64,000 bases of DNA from Aphidius gifuensis (taxonomy: Eukaryota > Arthropoda > Insecta > Hymenoptera > Braconidae). This document shows positions 24,201 through 37,357 of this stretch, piece by piece. The notes under the pieces were generated by a model. It was not told where the DNA came from and did not search any database. It worked only from the letters and a program-made list of their open reading frames with translations. A program made the translations under genes and the position numbers. Position 1 is the first letter of the stretch, and every line of letters begins with the position of its first letter. Location: contig NC_057790.1 in assembly GCF_014905175.1 (NCBI RefSeq), forward strand, positions 25,074,469 to 25,138,468, given 5' to 3'.

Positions 24201-24640
24201 AAAAGAAACAACAAAGAACTAAAAAGAAAAAAATACCACAAAAAATGACAATAAATACATCAATAAAACGTGTTAATCAAAATAATGGTATACAATCAAC
24301 AAGTGAAAATAAAGCTAAATTAATAAATACAACTGTTGATAATATTATTGATGAAACAGAAAAGATAATTCCAGTTGGTAGCCAAAAACGAAAAGCAAGA
24401 AAACAAAGTATCACACGTAATACAAATGCAGAAGCAACATCATCTAAACAAAGCCAAGATAAAATTAATCAACGTAAGCATTAAAATTTAATTACAATAT
24501 TTATTTTTTTTTATTATAAACATAAATTTTTATTAATAATAATTTACTTTCATTTTTTAGCTTGGTGTGCATCACCTGACCTCGAAGCTCTTGCCTGTCT
24601 TGCTGAAATTGCTGCTAATCGAACGAAACTTACCAAGTGA
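21270..24640 (+). CDS. bbx: Bobby sox (BBX) HMG-box transcription factor
   Basis: Exons: 21270-21296 (or alternative 22030-22068), 22567-22767, 22846-23295, 23542-23747, 23837-23962, 24031-24473 and 24561-24640 (TGA), all in phase, about 510 residues. The HMG box (about residues 20-90) reads HHARRPMNAFLIFCKRHRAS, then GEWWATLYQDQKQSYIDLAQE and YKDAFLNANPDFKWYKLPAP, the BBX hallmark rather than a Sox or TCF box. It is a nuclear DNA-binding protein. The middle is Ser/Asn rich, followed by a basic stretch. The C-terminus SPDLEALACLAEIAANRTK is a compact, probably conserved motif on its own small exon. A spliced single-copy gene with ordinary exon structure. Confidence 0.9.
22030..22068 (+). CDS. 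bbx: Possible alternative first coding exon of bobby sox
   Basis: An ATG opens MQSVDIISDKIEQ, ending at a GTATTA donor in phase 0. It can splice to the exon at 22567 exactly as the upstream exon at 21270-21296 does. The two possible starts give N-termini of 9 or 13 residues before the HMG exon, suggesting two promoters. Confidence 0.5.
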
Positions 24641-27258
24641 AATAATTTATGAAAAAAAAACAATTGAACATAATAATTAATAATTTTAAAAGAAGAAGAA
24701 AGCAACGATTTTTATGAAGAAAATATATATATTTTTTTTAACTTTATCGTTAATTCAACTTTAATGATGATGATGATGATGACAACTGCAGTCATCAATT
24801 TAATGCCTTACTCAACAAAATATGCAAATTAACTTGCAATTTTTCCTATTTTTTATTACATTTATTATCAAAATTTATTGTTCTTTATTTTTTCTTTTTT
24901 TTATTAACATTATTATTAATATTATTAGCAATGTTGTGTTTGTGAATTGAATGAAGAAAAAGAAGAAGAAAAAAAAAAAGCATATCGAATTGAGATTGAA
25001 TGATGGGAAATTTTTTTTTAATTGTTGAAACTTTTAAGTTTTTTTTTTTTTTTAATAGAATATACTTGTAACAATGTTTTCCAATATTCAATATTTTTTT
25101 TGTTCTTGATTATTCTTCCATGGGACTGATTAATACACAGTGTGATTATTAAAAATTGCGATAAAAAATATTTTTATTCATACAAAGAAAAAGTAAAGAA
25201 AAAATAAATAATAGTTTATTGCTTTGAACGATAAAATTTATCAAACATTTTATAATCGTAGTTTAAAAAGAAAAAAAAAAAAAAAAATGTATTTCACATA
25301 TAAACTCGTTGTTTATTATAATTAATTTCGACTACATATTTTTGTAGTTTTTAATTTTTTTTTTAATTAAAAAAAATATATATCTAAATAGTAATAATTT
25401 TAATTAAAAGATCGGTAAATATTTTATGGTGTATGTAAATAGTAATCGCAGTATTAAAAAAAATATAGAATATATTTTAAAAAACACAATTTCAATCCGC
25501 CACTCAAAAATAAACGAAATAGATATAAAATTTTTCAAAAAAAAAAATGTGGAGTAAATTTTTATGTAATAATTTTGAAGATAATATGTTAAAAGAGTAG
25601 TTTTGTGTATGAAAATTTATATGGTAACAATTCAACTTTATACCTGATGCTTGTGACTTGAAAAAATTTATCAAATATATGTTTGATATATTTCACATGG
25701 CTCTTTAAATACCCTTCAAAGTGTCGAGTTATTACTAAGATATATATAATCAAAATGTATATTTATATTATTTATATTTTCAATGAAGATATTAACATAT
25801 TCTTTAACATTTAAAACTACGTATATATATAACAGATTTTACAATATAAAAATGAGAAAAAATTTTTAAACAATACCTTTTGGAATGGAGTTGAAAAAAA
25901 GAGTAATTGAACGAAAAAAAAAAAGAATATTATTCATTTTTTTATTCAGAGGAAAGTTGATTAACCCATCTGTGATTTTGGCTAAAGGAATTTGTATTTT
26001 TTATATTTTTCTATATCAATTATAACAAACAGTTTAAAATCGTAATATTATTTTTCACTTTGCCTGGAAATGAATATATTTAAAACTGATTAAAACAGAT
26101 TTTTATTAACACTAATCAGATTTTTAAATAAAACCAGTTTTTTTTTTTTATAAATTAGATGAAAATCAATGCAATGATTTTTCAAAATAGTTGTATTTTT
26201 ATTTCATAAATGTGCCTTTTATGAGAAAAACATAAATCAATATTTAAAAAAAAAAATAAAACGACCAACTTTTTTATTTAAATTATTTTATGGAAAATTA
26301 ATTTTAAAACTTTTTTTTTTTTTGTGCTCACAAACTAGCCAGGCATTATTGATAAAATAATAAATTATTTAAAAATTAATTAAGTTATTTCAATTATGTA
26401 TAATGCCCATTCATAAAAGTTTGTAAAAATAAAACTTGGCTTTAATTTTTATTAAGTAAAACAGAGTATATGTATACATTCATAGTAAAAAAAACAAAAA
26501 AAAAAACAAAAATAACTTGTTGAATTTTTAATTTCTTATTGTTGTTTTAAATTAAAATTTTATCCTTCTTGTTTTCTTTTTTTTTTCAGTGCAGCTTTCT
26601 AGGTTGATATAAATTTTTTTTTTTTGGATCAATAAATTCTGACAGTATTGATACCAAGGTTGTTTTACCAGCTCCACTGTTACCAAGTATATTTTTTTGT
26701 TTATTTTTACTTGTTGTATTTTCAAATTCTTAAATTGAAATGTTTGTCATTGACCTATTTTACAGAATCCAAGCATCATTGTTTAATTTTAAATTATCAA
26801 GAAATTTATTCTTTTTAAATGAAAGATTTATTCTTTTCAAAAAAAAACCAACTAATATTATTTAAAGTTAAAAAATTAATTATAATAACACTCACGGTTA
26901 TAATCGAAATAATCTTTCAGTTTTTTCGAAATATTTTCATGCTGGTTTTTCTACAGCTCATTAAAAATTTACCACAAACAACGATGACGAGATAATTTGA
27001 ACAAAAAAAAAAAACAACAATTTTGTCAAGCTTGAAGGCCTCAAGCCACGTAATGATCCTACTACTGATGATGATGATAAATTTAATTACAAAACACACA
27101 AACAATTCTAAAAATTGTTATTTTTTTTTCGACGCAAATTTCTATTATTAATGTATACTGCTGATATTTATTTAAATATTATAATTATATATTATCTTGC
27201 CTTGTATTTTTTTCTCAACACCTTACTGCCTTCTAAATAATTATTTAATTTCATAAAT
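24641..27258. other. 3' UTR of bobby sox and intergenic sequence
   Basis: Long A/T-rich stretch between the convergent bobby sox and sulfatase genes, with many A and T homopolymers. The only protein-like signal is the minus-strand P-loop relic at about 26629-26830. Confidence 0.55.
26629..26830 (-). pseudogene. Relic of a P-loop NTPase gene
   Basis: Minus-strand translation gives NILGNSGAGKTTLVSILSEF, a textbook Walker A segment. About 70 bases upstream on the same strand is an open fragment, NKFLDNLKLNNDAWIL. A stop codon separates the two and no further exon is found, so this looks like a decayed fragment. ABC transporters and STAND-type NTPases both fit. Confidence 0.5.
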
Positions 27259-29836
27259 TTATTTCCAAACGTTATTATCAAGCCAAGGCATCCATACACC
27301 ATGAAAATGTTCAGGAAAAGATTCTGGTTGAACAGGTGCATTTGTTTGATTCATCAAAACACTTTGATAATAACTAATGTAATTTTCAATATTACTAATA
27401 ACCTGTTGATTGAAAATTGATTATTAAAATTTTGTAAATCAATTTATACATGAATATGTGTATTTTTTACCCCTGGATATTCAGCAGAGACATCAGTTGT
27501 TTCACAAGGATCATTTACAATATTAAACAGACACAAATTAGAACAATTTGAACTAACTTTATCCAAAGGTTTACAAGTTATTTGACTCTCTTGTCGGAGA
27601 TTTAGTATTTGTTTTTCATTTATCGAGCTTTTTGCAATTTTTTTGATGACCAAATTGACAGTGGAATTCAAGACTTTGGCAACATACTCGGAATCATTAA
27701 AACCAACATCACTAATATTTTCTCGATAATAACCATCAAGCGCATTTTTTTCTCCTGATTAAAAAAAAAAAACAATTAATATATTTACATTAAATTATAT
27801 ATAATTATTATTAACCTTTTATCAACTTCCATTTTCCTCTGATAGCTCCAACCTGCTGTTGTTTTTCATCAATATTAATGAGAACTGATTTACGTCCTTG
27901 TCTAGTAATATCATTTCGTTTACCATTTTTAATAATTGACCATTGATTAATACCATCGATTGTTCCTAAATTTTTAATTACACCGCCAGCTTGTTTGTAA
28001 AGTGTTGGTAGCCAGTCTGTTATATGCATCATGTCATTGATAACTCTTCCTGTTTTATTTATCAATGGAGAATAAACACAAGCAACACCATGAACACCTC
28101 CCTCAAAAAGTGTGAATTTTAACTGTAAATAAAATACAGAATTATTAATTATTTCCTTAATAAAAATAAAAAAAGTATTTGGTTTAACTTACACCTCTGA
28201 ATGGATAATTTGAACCATGATTTTCAAGAAAACCAATTGTTTGGGCACCATTATCAGCCATGAATATTATTATCGAATTTTTCATTAGTCCATTTTTACT
28301 CAATGCTTCTGTTACACTTCCCACTGATTCATCAAGGGCCTTCATCATTCCTTAAAATAAAAAAATGTTTTTATATTTGTAAAATTAAATTTATGATTAT
28401 AAATATTTTTTTATGTGTACCTGCAAATTTACGACGTTTGCTATCACGAATATAGCCAAATTCTTTATTGACACTATTGATATCTCGAGTTTCTAATGTT
28501 TCAACAGCATCACTTGCATGTGGTGCAAGATGTGAAATTTGTAAATACAATGGTTGACTTTTATTGTGTTTGGTAATAATTTCAACAGCTTCATCAGTAA
28601 AAACATCAGTTGCATATTTAAGTGGATCACTTTTTTTTAATGGCTCTAATTTTCTTGGAGTATCACGACGGAAATCATAGCCTGTTCTGTTCTATAGTAA
28701 AAAAAATATATATATTCAAGTCAAGCTAGGTTTTGCCAGGTTTATTAATCAATTGAAATATAAAACTTACTGATTCGGTTATTGTATGATTAAAATATGT
28801 TATATATCCATTGTAATAACCGTAAAAAGTATCAAATCCTCGTCGAGCTGGAGTAAAGTTATCCTTGTAATAACCAAGATGCCATTTACCAACTAAATTT
28901 GTCGAGTAACCGAGACTTTTTAAATGTTGTGGAAGTAATTTTGTAGACAATGGAATTCCACGTGGTTCACCTGCTTTCAATGGGTAACCTTGCATACCTG
29001 CCATAAATTAATTTTCATTATTTTATTTAATTTTTTTTTGTTTAATAATTTCAATGGAATTTAAAAATATAAATATCACATAACAATGGGTATTATTAAA
29101 ATGAAAATTAATTAATTTAATTATTCTTTATTGTAATAATTTATTTTAATTTTATAAGGTTGTAAAAAACAAAAGTAAAAAATTAAATCGTTAGCAAATA
29201 AAATTATAAATTTCAAAGTTAAAAAAATTAAAATAATTTAAAAAAAAAAATCTTCAAAGTACTTGACAACATACTACAAGGTCAAAAATATAAAAAAAAA
29301 TAAAACAAATAATTTTTAACGAGTGTATTTATTAATTTAAAACGTTTTTTATTTGTTCAATTTGAAAAAAAATAAAGATAAGTTTAAAATTTAGATTTAA
29401 ATTTGAAATTTTTTAAAAACATTGTCATTTAAATATGTGAAGTTATATTAAAAATAAAAAAAGTATAATCATACCATCTCTAATTGGATAACGACCAGTA
29501 AAAAATGCTGATCTTGATGGTGTACAAATTGGCAATACATAATGATTTTTTAAAATAACACCATTATAAGCAAGCGCATCAATATTTGGTGTAGGAATTT
29601 GATTAGATCCATGAAAACTAACGTCATTCCAGCCCTATTATTTTATGAAAATATAAATTATATATTTTAGCAATTATATAACAATAAAAAATATAAAATA
29701 ATCTCACCAAATCATCAGCCATCATGACAATAATATTCGGCGGTGTTTTTGCCTTGGCAAAACAATCCACCTTCACATGATTATTCATCAAAAAAATAAT
29801 TAAAATAAATAAAAATTTATGCAAATTAATTGTCAT
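27259..29836 (-). CDS. Secreted/lysosomal sulfatase, arylsulfatase B-like
   Basis: Eight exons on the minus strand (29836-29708, 29634-29475, 28997-28771, 28691-28421, 28350-28193, 28122-27816, 27754-27471, 27402-27259), about 559 residues. A signal peptide opens it (FLFILIIFLM). Sulfatase hallmarks are in order: NIIVMMADDLGWNDV (metal-binding Asp pair), ICTPSR with Cys80 (the residue converted to formylglycine), GKWHLGYY (Lys/His pair) and NYPFRGLKFTLFEGGVHG. Family members remove sulfate esters from glycosaminoglycans or related substrates in lysosomes or outside the cell; the substrate here cannot be told. Catalytic residues appear intact, and the length is normal for arylsulfatase B and J types. 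Confidence 0.9.
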
Positions 29837-31249
29837 GATGATTGTCTTTGATTTTCAGTTCAAAAAATTCAACTGAATAAATTAATATAATATGTTTTAC
29901 TACAAAAAGAAACACTGTTTCGAGGAAAATAAAAATTGATAAACTAACGCGTTTGTTAATCACCAAACTATTGATAAATCATTTTGTTTTTTTGTATTAA
30001 AAAATAATGATAAATTCAACTGACACAATTTTTAAAATTATTTAAAGAATAAATATTTTTTATTCGAAAATAATTAATGTTTAAATACGCACAACTGTCT
30101 TGTTCACAATCGAAATATTAACTGACTGATTTTTTAAAAAAAGGCTCGTGATATTCATGAGGTGTATATACATTCACCTTATTTATTTAATTTAAATTTT
30201 TTTTTTTTTTTTCGTCAAGATTAGTCTTTACGGTATACTTTATTTTGATAAATTTACATTTAACGTTTTATTTCGTAAATATTATATTCACTTAATGATG
30301 AAACTCGAAAAAAAAAAGACGAGGTATATGAATTTATAATTTTTTTATCTTTATCTAATTTACAAACCGTTCTAATAATCATCATCAATATTTAAAAATA
30401 AATAAATGTGACAGACGTGTATATTTTTTTATTTCTTGGAGCCTTGACATATTCTATGAATTTATTATAAATGACTTTGTTTGTCAAGTGTTATCATGAC
30501 AAGAGTTTGTCACATGAAGATAAATATGTATAATGAATTTCAATGTATCACCCGCATTAAAATTGCACACTTTGGGTTTTTTTATTTTCAAATTTAAAAT
30601 ACCGTTTAAAAAATAAATACTATCATTAATTTTGAATAATTAATAAATTAATTTAAAGTCATTAATTTTGTTTGATTATATTTATATTTGTGGTGTTTTT
30701 TTTTGAGGCGAGACACTAAGTGATTTATTAATTATTTATATTTTATATTTAATTATTATTATCAAGATGAAGAACTTGAAGACGATAAACTTAACGTGAA
30801 TATATTTAATCATTATTCATATTTTAATTTATCTGGATAATTATTATTTCAAGGTATCCTTTATACAGTTAACAATATTAATTTGACATTAAGATATTAA
30901 TTACAATTGTTGAAAATATATTTAATTTGTTAAATTGTTTATTGAGTTTATTTTAATACATTCAATAAATTCAATACATATTGATTTATCGATCGATAAA
31001 AATGATATACGAGTCAATAATATTTATCATGTGATGCATTATTGTTTCCTTTCTTTTTCTGTATCATCTAAAAATTATAATAAAACTTTGAAAAAATTAT
31101 TAAATTAATAAATAAATAATATAATATATTAATAATTACTTACATTTTTATATTATTCATTTTTGAGTTGTAAAAAAAATTTTTTAAATTTATATTTATT
31201 TTATCTACAAGTAAATATAAATTTGCATAAAATAAAGAGTTAAAATTTT
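29837..31249. other. Upstream flank of the sulfatase, no gene seen
   Basis: A/T-rich sequence holding the sulfatase promoter and 5' UTR. I find no supported coding exon or RNA. Confidence 0.5.
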
Positions 31250-31765
31250 TTCTTCTGAACTAGCTTAGATCCTAGACAATTTAATAAAAAAAAAATTACG
31301 AGGATAGCTCAACTCTATCATAGTTAAAAAAATTAAAAGCATGTCAAATCGACCCCCTACCCCCTTTTGACCATTTCAAAAATTCCCATTTTTTTTTCTA
31401 AACCAGCTTAGATCCTGAACAATTTGTAAAAAAAAAAATTACGAGGATAGCTCAACTCTATCATAGTTAAAAAAATTAAAAACATATAAAATCGACCCCC
31501 TACCCCCTTTTGACCATTTTAAAAATTCTCATTTTTTTTTCTAAAATAGCTTAGATTCTAGACAACTTATTTTTAAAAAAATTACGAGGATAGCTCAACT
31601 CTATCATAGTTAAAAAAATTAAAAACATCTGAAATTGACCCCCTACCCCCTTTTGACCATTTCAAAAATTCTCATTTTTTTTTCCAAACTAGCTTAGAGT
31701 CTAAACAATTTGTAAAAAAAAAAATTACGAGGATAGCTCAATTCTATCATAGACAAAAAAATTAA
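31250..31765. repeat. 143-bp satellite, about 3.6 copies
   Basis: The landmark AGCTTAGA occurs at 31262, 31405, 31548 and 31691, exactly 143 bases apart. Each unit carries ACGAGGATAGCTCAACTCTA and (in three) ACCCCCTACCCCCTTTTGAC. Units differ by a few substitutions only, so the array is young or homogenised. Confidence 0.95.
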
Positions 31766-32847
31766 ACACATCTATTTTGTTTGTCTGTTTTTTTTTATTT
31801 TTTATTTATCCTTTCCTCTTTTAATTTTGGCGCGCCGCATTCAAATTAAATTTAAAAAATATAAGCTTTTATTACGATCTCAATTTAACCGGTACAAATT
31901 TTTGTTTATTATTTATAATTATTTTATTTATTGATAAATAATAATTATAATTAACGAAAAATTTTTTTCTGCATTTTTTTTTGCTTATAAAATAAAATAA
32001 AAAAAAACAAGGGCAATTAAATACAAATAAATATTTGTTTAAAAAATATTTATCAAATTATTAAATAACAATAAATAATATAAAATAATATCAAATAATA
32101 ACAAATAAATTTCTTTATTATTAAACATATATCAGCATGATTAACACTTGTGTCAACATTAGTTTTGATACCCAAATAATATAAAGCAAAACTTGTATTT
32201 GTTTTCAAAATTATATTTCTCCTTAAAACATTGGATACTACAAATTAATTAATATAATTATAATAATTTATCATTAACAACAAAAAATATTTTTAATAAA
32301 TAAAATATTATATTAAAATATAGTACAACTAATTAATATTTCAATAAAATTTTGATAAACAATTAACTCGTTATATTTTTTAAACTACACAAATGATAAT
32401 ATTGATAAAATTCAAAGTGACAAGATAAGAGATCTTTCTGCTCTATGCTTGAACGATGTGATCCGACTGAAAGTTACAAGCAAACTGAGGGAAATATCGA
32501 TTTTATCTATAGAAGCACCCCATTAATAAATAATACCTTTGCAATATCGAGGGGTAGTTTTTTTTCGTACAGAAAAAAAAATAAAATAAAGAGAATAAAA
32601 AGAAAAAATATTATTTTTTTTTTCACGAGGTAAAATAGCTTATTCACTTGTTGATAAATATTATATAAGATAATGAGGTGACAACGTGACTATATGATCA
32701 TGGACACTTGGTATAGTAATAAAATATTAAGCCATCGCATGTTACCACCGTTTGATGTCTTATTTCTTGCGGATATAATTTTCAAAGAGTCAATGAACTT
32801 GATCACCTCTAGGCTCTACTCGATCCTATAGATACATTTCTACATTA
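31766..32847. other. Intergenic, no gene seen
   Basis: A/T-rich. A GGCGCGCC palindrome occurs at about 31829 next to the satellite. The 3' flank of the odorant receptor lies at the right end. Confidence 0.45.
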
Positions 32848-34724
32848 TTATTTTCTTTTTTTCATTGCTAATAATACTGACAGATAACTCAATGACGTTT
32901 TAATTACCTGAAAATATTTTAATCAATTTAAAAATTAAATCGTCAAAAGAAAACAAGTCTTGTAAATGAGAAAAATTATTTTGTAATTGGAAAAATGTAG
33001 AAATATTTTTTTATACATATAAATTATACTAACTAATAAGAAAAGATCAAGTGACATATCAAAAAAACCACCGGCACTTATTTTTAATGGTGTAAATTTT
33101 TTAAATGCAATTATATTCAACAATTTAATTTCTACACTTCTTAAAGATGTCCAATTTGATTCATAAATTGCATCACCAATTTGGCTACTCTAAAAATATT
33201 TAAAAAATAATTTTTAATTTATTAAAATATATCAAAGTTGTTTTTAGTGGAAATGCTTTACACAAAGAGTCAGTTGATGACCAGTCCAGCAATACAAACA
33301 TAAATTTCCCAACACCATTAATTGACATGTAGTTGAAAATAAAATTTGAAAAACATGATTATTTTTTCCTTCAAATACCTAATTATCAGATATAGTTAAT
33401 TAAATTTTTTTTTTTATTATTTAACTGATGGACAATGTTACCATGTTTATTGTAGAATAATTTTGAAAACACATTGTTGCAGTACATGCCATCAATTCAA
33501 GTAAAATAATCATCTTAAGGCTCTCATTGAGTTGAGTCGTTATTCTTAATTAACACCAAATAAATAAATGTAAAAAATGAATTACATAATTAATAATTTC
33601 ACTGAAAAAACATACTTATTTATTTGATAAATAAAAATATTTTATTTCGAATAATAAAATTAATTTTTCAATTGAAAAACATTTTTTTTCCTCAATCAAA
33701 TATTTTTTCATAAAAAAAAAAAAAACAATTATTTTTTTTTTTCAATGTAATTATTATTAATAAAAAGAAAAAAAAAAATATTCTTACTTAATAAGTTTTA
33801 TGTGACGTTTTGCAATATTTTTAATATTAACAAAAAAATTATTTGGTGTTTCGATAGAAAAATTTAGCATAATTTTAATACAACAAATTTGACCGCAAAA
33901 ATGTAGAACAAGTATTGCAACAAAACTGTTAAATAAATTATACATCACAGCAACAAGTACAGATGTGTAAAATTGAAGTAAAAATGTTAATGAATAGCTA
34001 GTAAAATTTTTAGTACTCCAAGGTAAATAAATAACCCAAAGAAGATTTATTGATAAACGTGAGTCGAGATTTTTCATCAAATGACTTTCTGTATTATACC
34101 AAATCTATTTTTTAATATTAACTTAAATTAATTATCATTATATAATTATTTTTAAATGAAAAAAATCTTACTTGTACAATAAGACCACTAATTGAAGCTG
34201 ACCATCCTAATGCAATTGATCCAATTGATATAAAATGACTGTATTTTGCAAAATTCATCATAACTTTATATTCTTCATCTGGTATTTCAATTTGCCAATT
34301 TTTTTTTATAAATTTTATAATTTCAGCAAGTTCTATTTAATATTTAAATTAAGTATTACTTGAAATATTTTTATAATTATTTATATATTTATTTTTAACC
34401 TTTTCTTTTTAACCACATGACGAAAAATTTGGCAATTGACATTAAAATTGGAAAATGTGATGATAAAATTTGTATCAATATATCAATGTCAGCTGTATTT
34501 TTTAATAAAAAAATTGCAGCAATTCTTGGTAATTCAAGAAAAATAAAAATAATTAAAGCTTGTATTAAGCCTAAATTTTTATAAATTTTATTATTTTTTT
34601 CATCTGGCCAAATTCCAAATAATTCAAGGTGTTTTTTACATAATCCAAATTCATAATCAAATCCAGTTTTTTTTATGTTATTTCGGTTATTATCATTGGA
34701 AAATTGGTGTATTTTCAACTCCAT
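32848..34724 (-). CDS. Odorant receptor (insect 7TM_6 family)
   Basis: Seven minus-strand exons in phase: 34724-34400, 34332-34172, 34104-33788, 33544-33442, 33378-33262, 33189-33034 and 32907-32848 (TAA), about 412 residues, the usual length for the family. Start chosen at MELKIHQFSN, although the frame is open upstream. Features include the N-terminal GIWPDE motif before the first membrane segment, CLYCWTGHQLT near TM6, and a short last exon KTSLSYLSVLLAM typical of TM7. Such receptors form ligand-gated ion channels with Orco in olfactory neurons. The ligand is not predictable. No disabling mutation seen. Confidence 0.88.
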
Positions 34725-35197
34725 AGTAAAATATTTTAAATATATATACAATGATGCTTTATATACAAGATGTATATATAAGAGGAGAATAATGTTTTGT
34801 GTTTGAAAGTTGAGGAGAGACTCATACACCAGCTATACTGTCACCAATCGATCATAGAAAAAACTTCCGTATTTTAATAATTCATAGAAAATTATATTAA
34901 CAATTTATGAAGCTGTAATATTCATGTGAAATGGCAAAAAAAAATGTGAGGTAGTTTGGTGCAGCATTTAATATGCAGTAGGGGTGAGGAGAGAGGGTGG
35001 GCTATAATGCATTGCGTGAAGAGAAACTCAGTGGTCTTTATGCTGTTATCAGTTGTTATATCTCCGCCTCAATTGGCAGTCTTAGTTTTTGTGATAGTTT
35101 CGTTATAGTGCTACGTATTATATTGTGATAAAAAAATATCAAGTTTTCAAGTGTTAAAATTTACTTAAATACGAAATTATAAAAACCTGCCTTCACA
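34725..35197. other. Upstream flank of the odorant receptor
   Basis: It contains TATATATAAG-like sequence near 34770 and a somewhat less A/T-rich block at about 34970-35110. No gene supported. Confidence 0.4.
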
Positions 35198-35270
35198 GCC
35201 GAAATAGCTCAGTTGGGAGAGCGTTAGACTGAAGATCTAAATGTCCCTGGTTCGATCCCTGGTTTCGGCA
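35198..35270 (+). tRNA. tRNA-Phe (anticodon GAA), with a T-stem mismatch
   Basis: 73 bases with acceptor GCCGAAA/TTTCGGC, discriminator A, D-arm GCTCAGTTGGGAGAGC and anticodon GAA at 35231-35233. The T stem CCTGG/CCTGG leaves a T-T mismatch at its central pair (35248 with 35260). No intron. Confidence 0.93.
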
Positions 35271-35466
35271 TGTATATTTTTTGCACCGGCCGAATATGAA
35301 AAAATTTTGCAAAAATTTTGCAGTATTATTATTTTTCAAAATTGTTTTATTGTTTATTTTATTTTTTAATGAAAATATTTTCACTCAGGTAATAAAAGAT
35401 TTTTCAAAATTCAAAAAAAAATTTTTTACCATGGGTTTTTTGAAATAAAAATTTATAAAAAAAGAT

Positions 35467-35539
35467 TGCCAAAACCCGGGATTGAACCGGGGACATTTAG
35501 ATCTTCAGTCTAACGCTCTCCCAACTGAGCTATTTTGGC
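35467..35539 (-). tRNA. tRNA-Phe (anticodon GAA), convergent with the first
   Basis: 73 bases on the minus strand. Acceptor GCCAAAA/TTTTGGC differs from the other copy by a compensated G-C to A-T pair. Anticodon GAA at 35506-35504, fully paired T stem CCCGG/CCGGG. The two genes face each other, 196 bases apart. Confidence 0.95.
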
Positions 35540-36019
35540 TAGGTGGTTTTGTCCGAAACATTTCTATTGGCGCGATTTCGAAAAAAAATATATAACAAAA
35601 TCGAAATAGCCACAAGATCTTAGACTTATCATTTCACTAAATTTTATAAATTTTTAAAATAAAAAATATAAAGAAATATCTTTATCAAAGTTTACTAATT
35701 TTTTAAGATAAAAAATTGATTAATTTTTAATGAAAATAAACCAATTCATATCATTATTCAAATATAACATTTATGGAATTTTATTTTTTTTTGTCGTTTA
35801 TATACATCAAATATTTAATTTTTATTAACGTAGACTTTATTTTTCTATTTTATTTTATTATCTGTCATATTTATGACCACCCTGGAGCCAAAAAATAAAC
35901 AAGAAATTTTTTTATCAATTATTTCTCCACTAAAATTAAAAAAACAATTCTCGAAAATTATTATCGTAAAATAAAACAAAAAATATACTAAAATATATAT
36001 AATTTTTTTTGTTTGAAAA
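35540..36019. other. Intergenic, no gene seen
   Basis: A/T-rich sequence between the tRNA pair and the 3' end of the serine protease homologue. Confidence 0.4.
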
Positions 36020-37008
36020 TTATTGTGATATTGTATTTCTAATCCAATCTTTGTAAAAATGAACATCAGTAAACACAATTGTATCAGCTTTGTTGACGAA
36101 CATGATAGAGATAACACCAACGATTGTTTTGAATTTATTTGAAACCATTCCACTACCACCATCACCCTGTGATAATTAAAAATAAATTAATGCTTATTAT
36201 CAGTTTTAAAAATAAGTTATTAATTTTATATATACCAATGTAGCAGATATTGTTTGATGTTCTGTTTTTGCACAAGCCTGTGTATGAACAGGAATGGGAT
36301 TTAGTGCTGTAAAACTTATCAAGTAATCATAACAATTTGATTGAGACAGAACTTTCATTTCAATTTTTTGAAGATATCTCGTGGTCATTGATGATTCATG
36401 AGCCCAGCCACAAGTATCAAGCTTCATACATGGTCTTATAATTTTAAATGGTAGCTCAATATTTTTACAATATCTTGTATAAATAATTGGTGTCTCGAGC
36501 TATTTAAAAAACACAATAATAATAATTAAATATAAATTATAATTAAATAAATATTATAAAAATTATTAAACATACTTTTAAAATTGCAAGATCATTGTGC
36601 CAAAATAATCTTGGTGAATATAGTGGATTATAAATTATCAGTGCAACATTGTGATATTGTCCTGTAAAATCACGTTGTAATCTATCATTCGTTCCAGTAA
36701 ATATACGAAGATTTGCAGTTACTACAACTAAATCATACATAATACAAGTGGCACTTGTTAAAACATAATTATTTGTTAAAATACTTCCTCCACACATGTG
36801 ATGTTCACGATAGAGCACACTAACTTGATGCGGAAATTCATCAATGTATGCTGTTCTTCCACCAATTATTTTATTCATTTTTTTACCATAACAAACTTAA
36901 ATTAAAACAAAAATTAATTAGTTATTTTCATATATTTTTTGTGTATAAATATCATATCATGTACTCACAAATAATGGCTAAATTAATCAGCAAAAAAAAT
37001 TTAAACAT
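36020..37008 (-). CDS. Trypsin-like serine protease homologue, catalytically inactive
   Basis: Four minus-strand exons, 37008-36969, 36895-36576, 36499-36236 and 36166-36020 (TAA), about 256 residues. A short hydrophobic signal (MFKFFLLINLAII) precedes the activation site KIIGGRTAY and the chymotrypsin-fold motifs HMCGGSILTNNYVL and HNDLAIL. The usual AAHC is SATC (Thr63 in place of His) and the usual GDSGGP is GDGGSG (Gly211 in place of Ser), so two of three catalytic residues are gone while Asp remains. The frame is intact, pointing to a pseudoprotease rather than a pseudogene. Insect homologues of this kind act as cofactors in immunity or occur in venom; the role here is unknown. Confidence 0.88.
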
Positions 37009-37357
37009 GATTCAATTTTTCTCTTGCCGTTGAACGTTTTATATCTAATTAAATTTTAAATATTAAATACCCTCTGTATACTCCCAAAATGTTGAAAAAA
37101 AAAAAATCAAATAAACGGCAATAAATTACTAGTATCATTTTAAATTTGTCTAATTTTTTTTTTTATCATTTTTTTTTTTTTTAAAACCTGATAAGAGTAA
37201 TAAATATTTATTTAAAAAAATTTTTTTATTTTTATTTCACAATTTGTAATGTACACATTAATTTTTAAAATTAATTAAATCTAAATTTATAAATAATAAT
37301 AATTTACTTAAAAATTAATATTTTAAATTTTGATTATTTATAAAAATTACAATATTT

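Noticed and set aside
32445..32633. Plus-strand frame of 62 codons beside the odorant receptor
   Set aside because: No homology seen and it ends in poly-Lys/Phe runs; likely chance.
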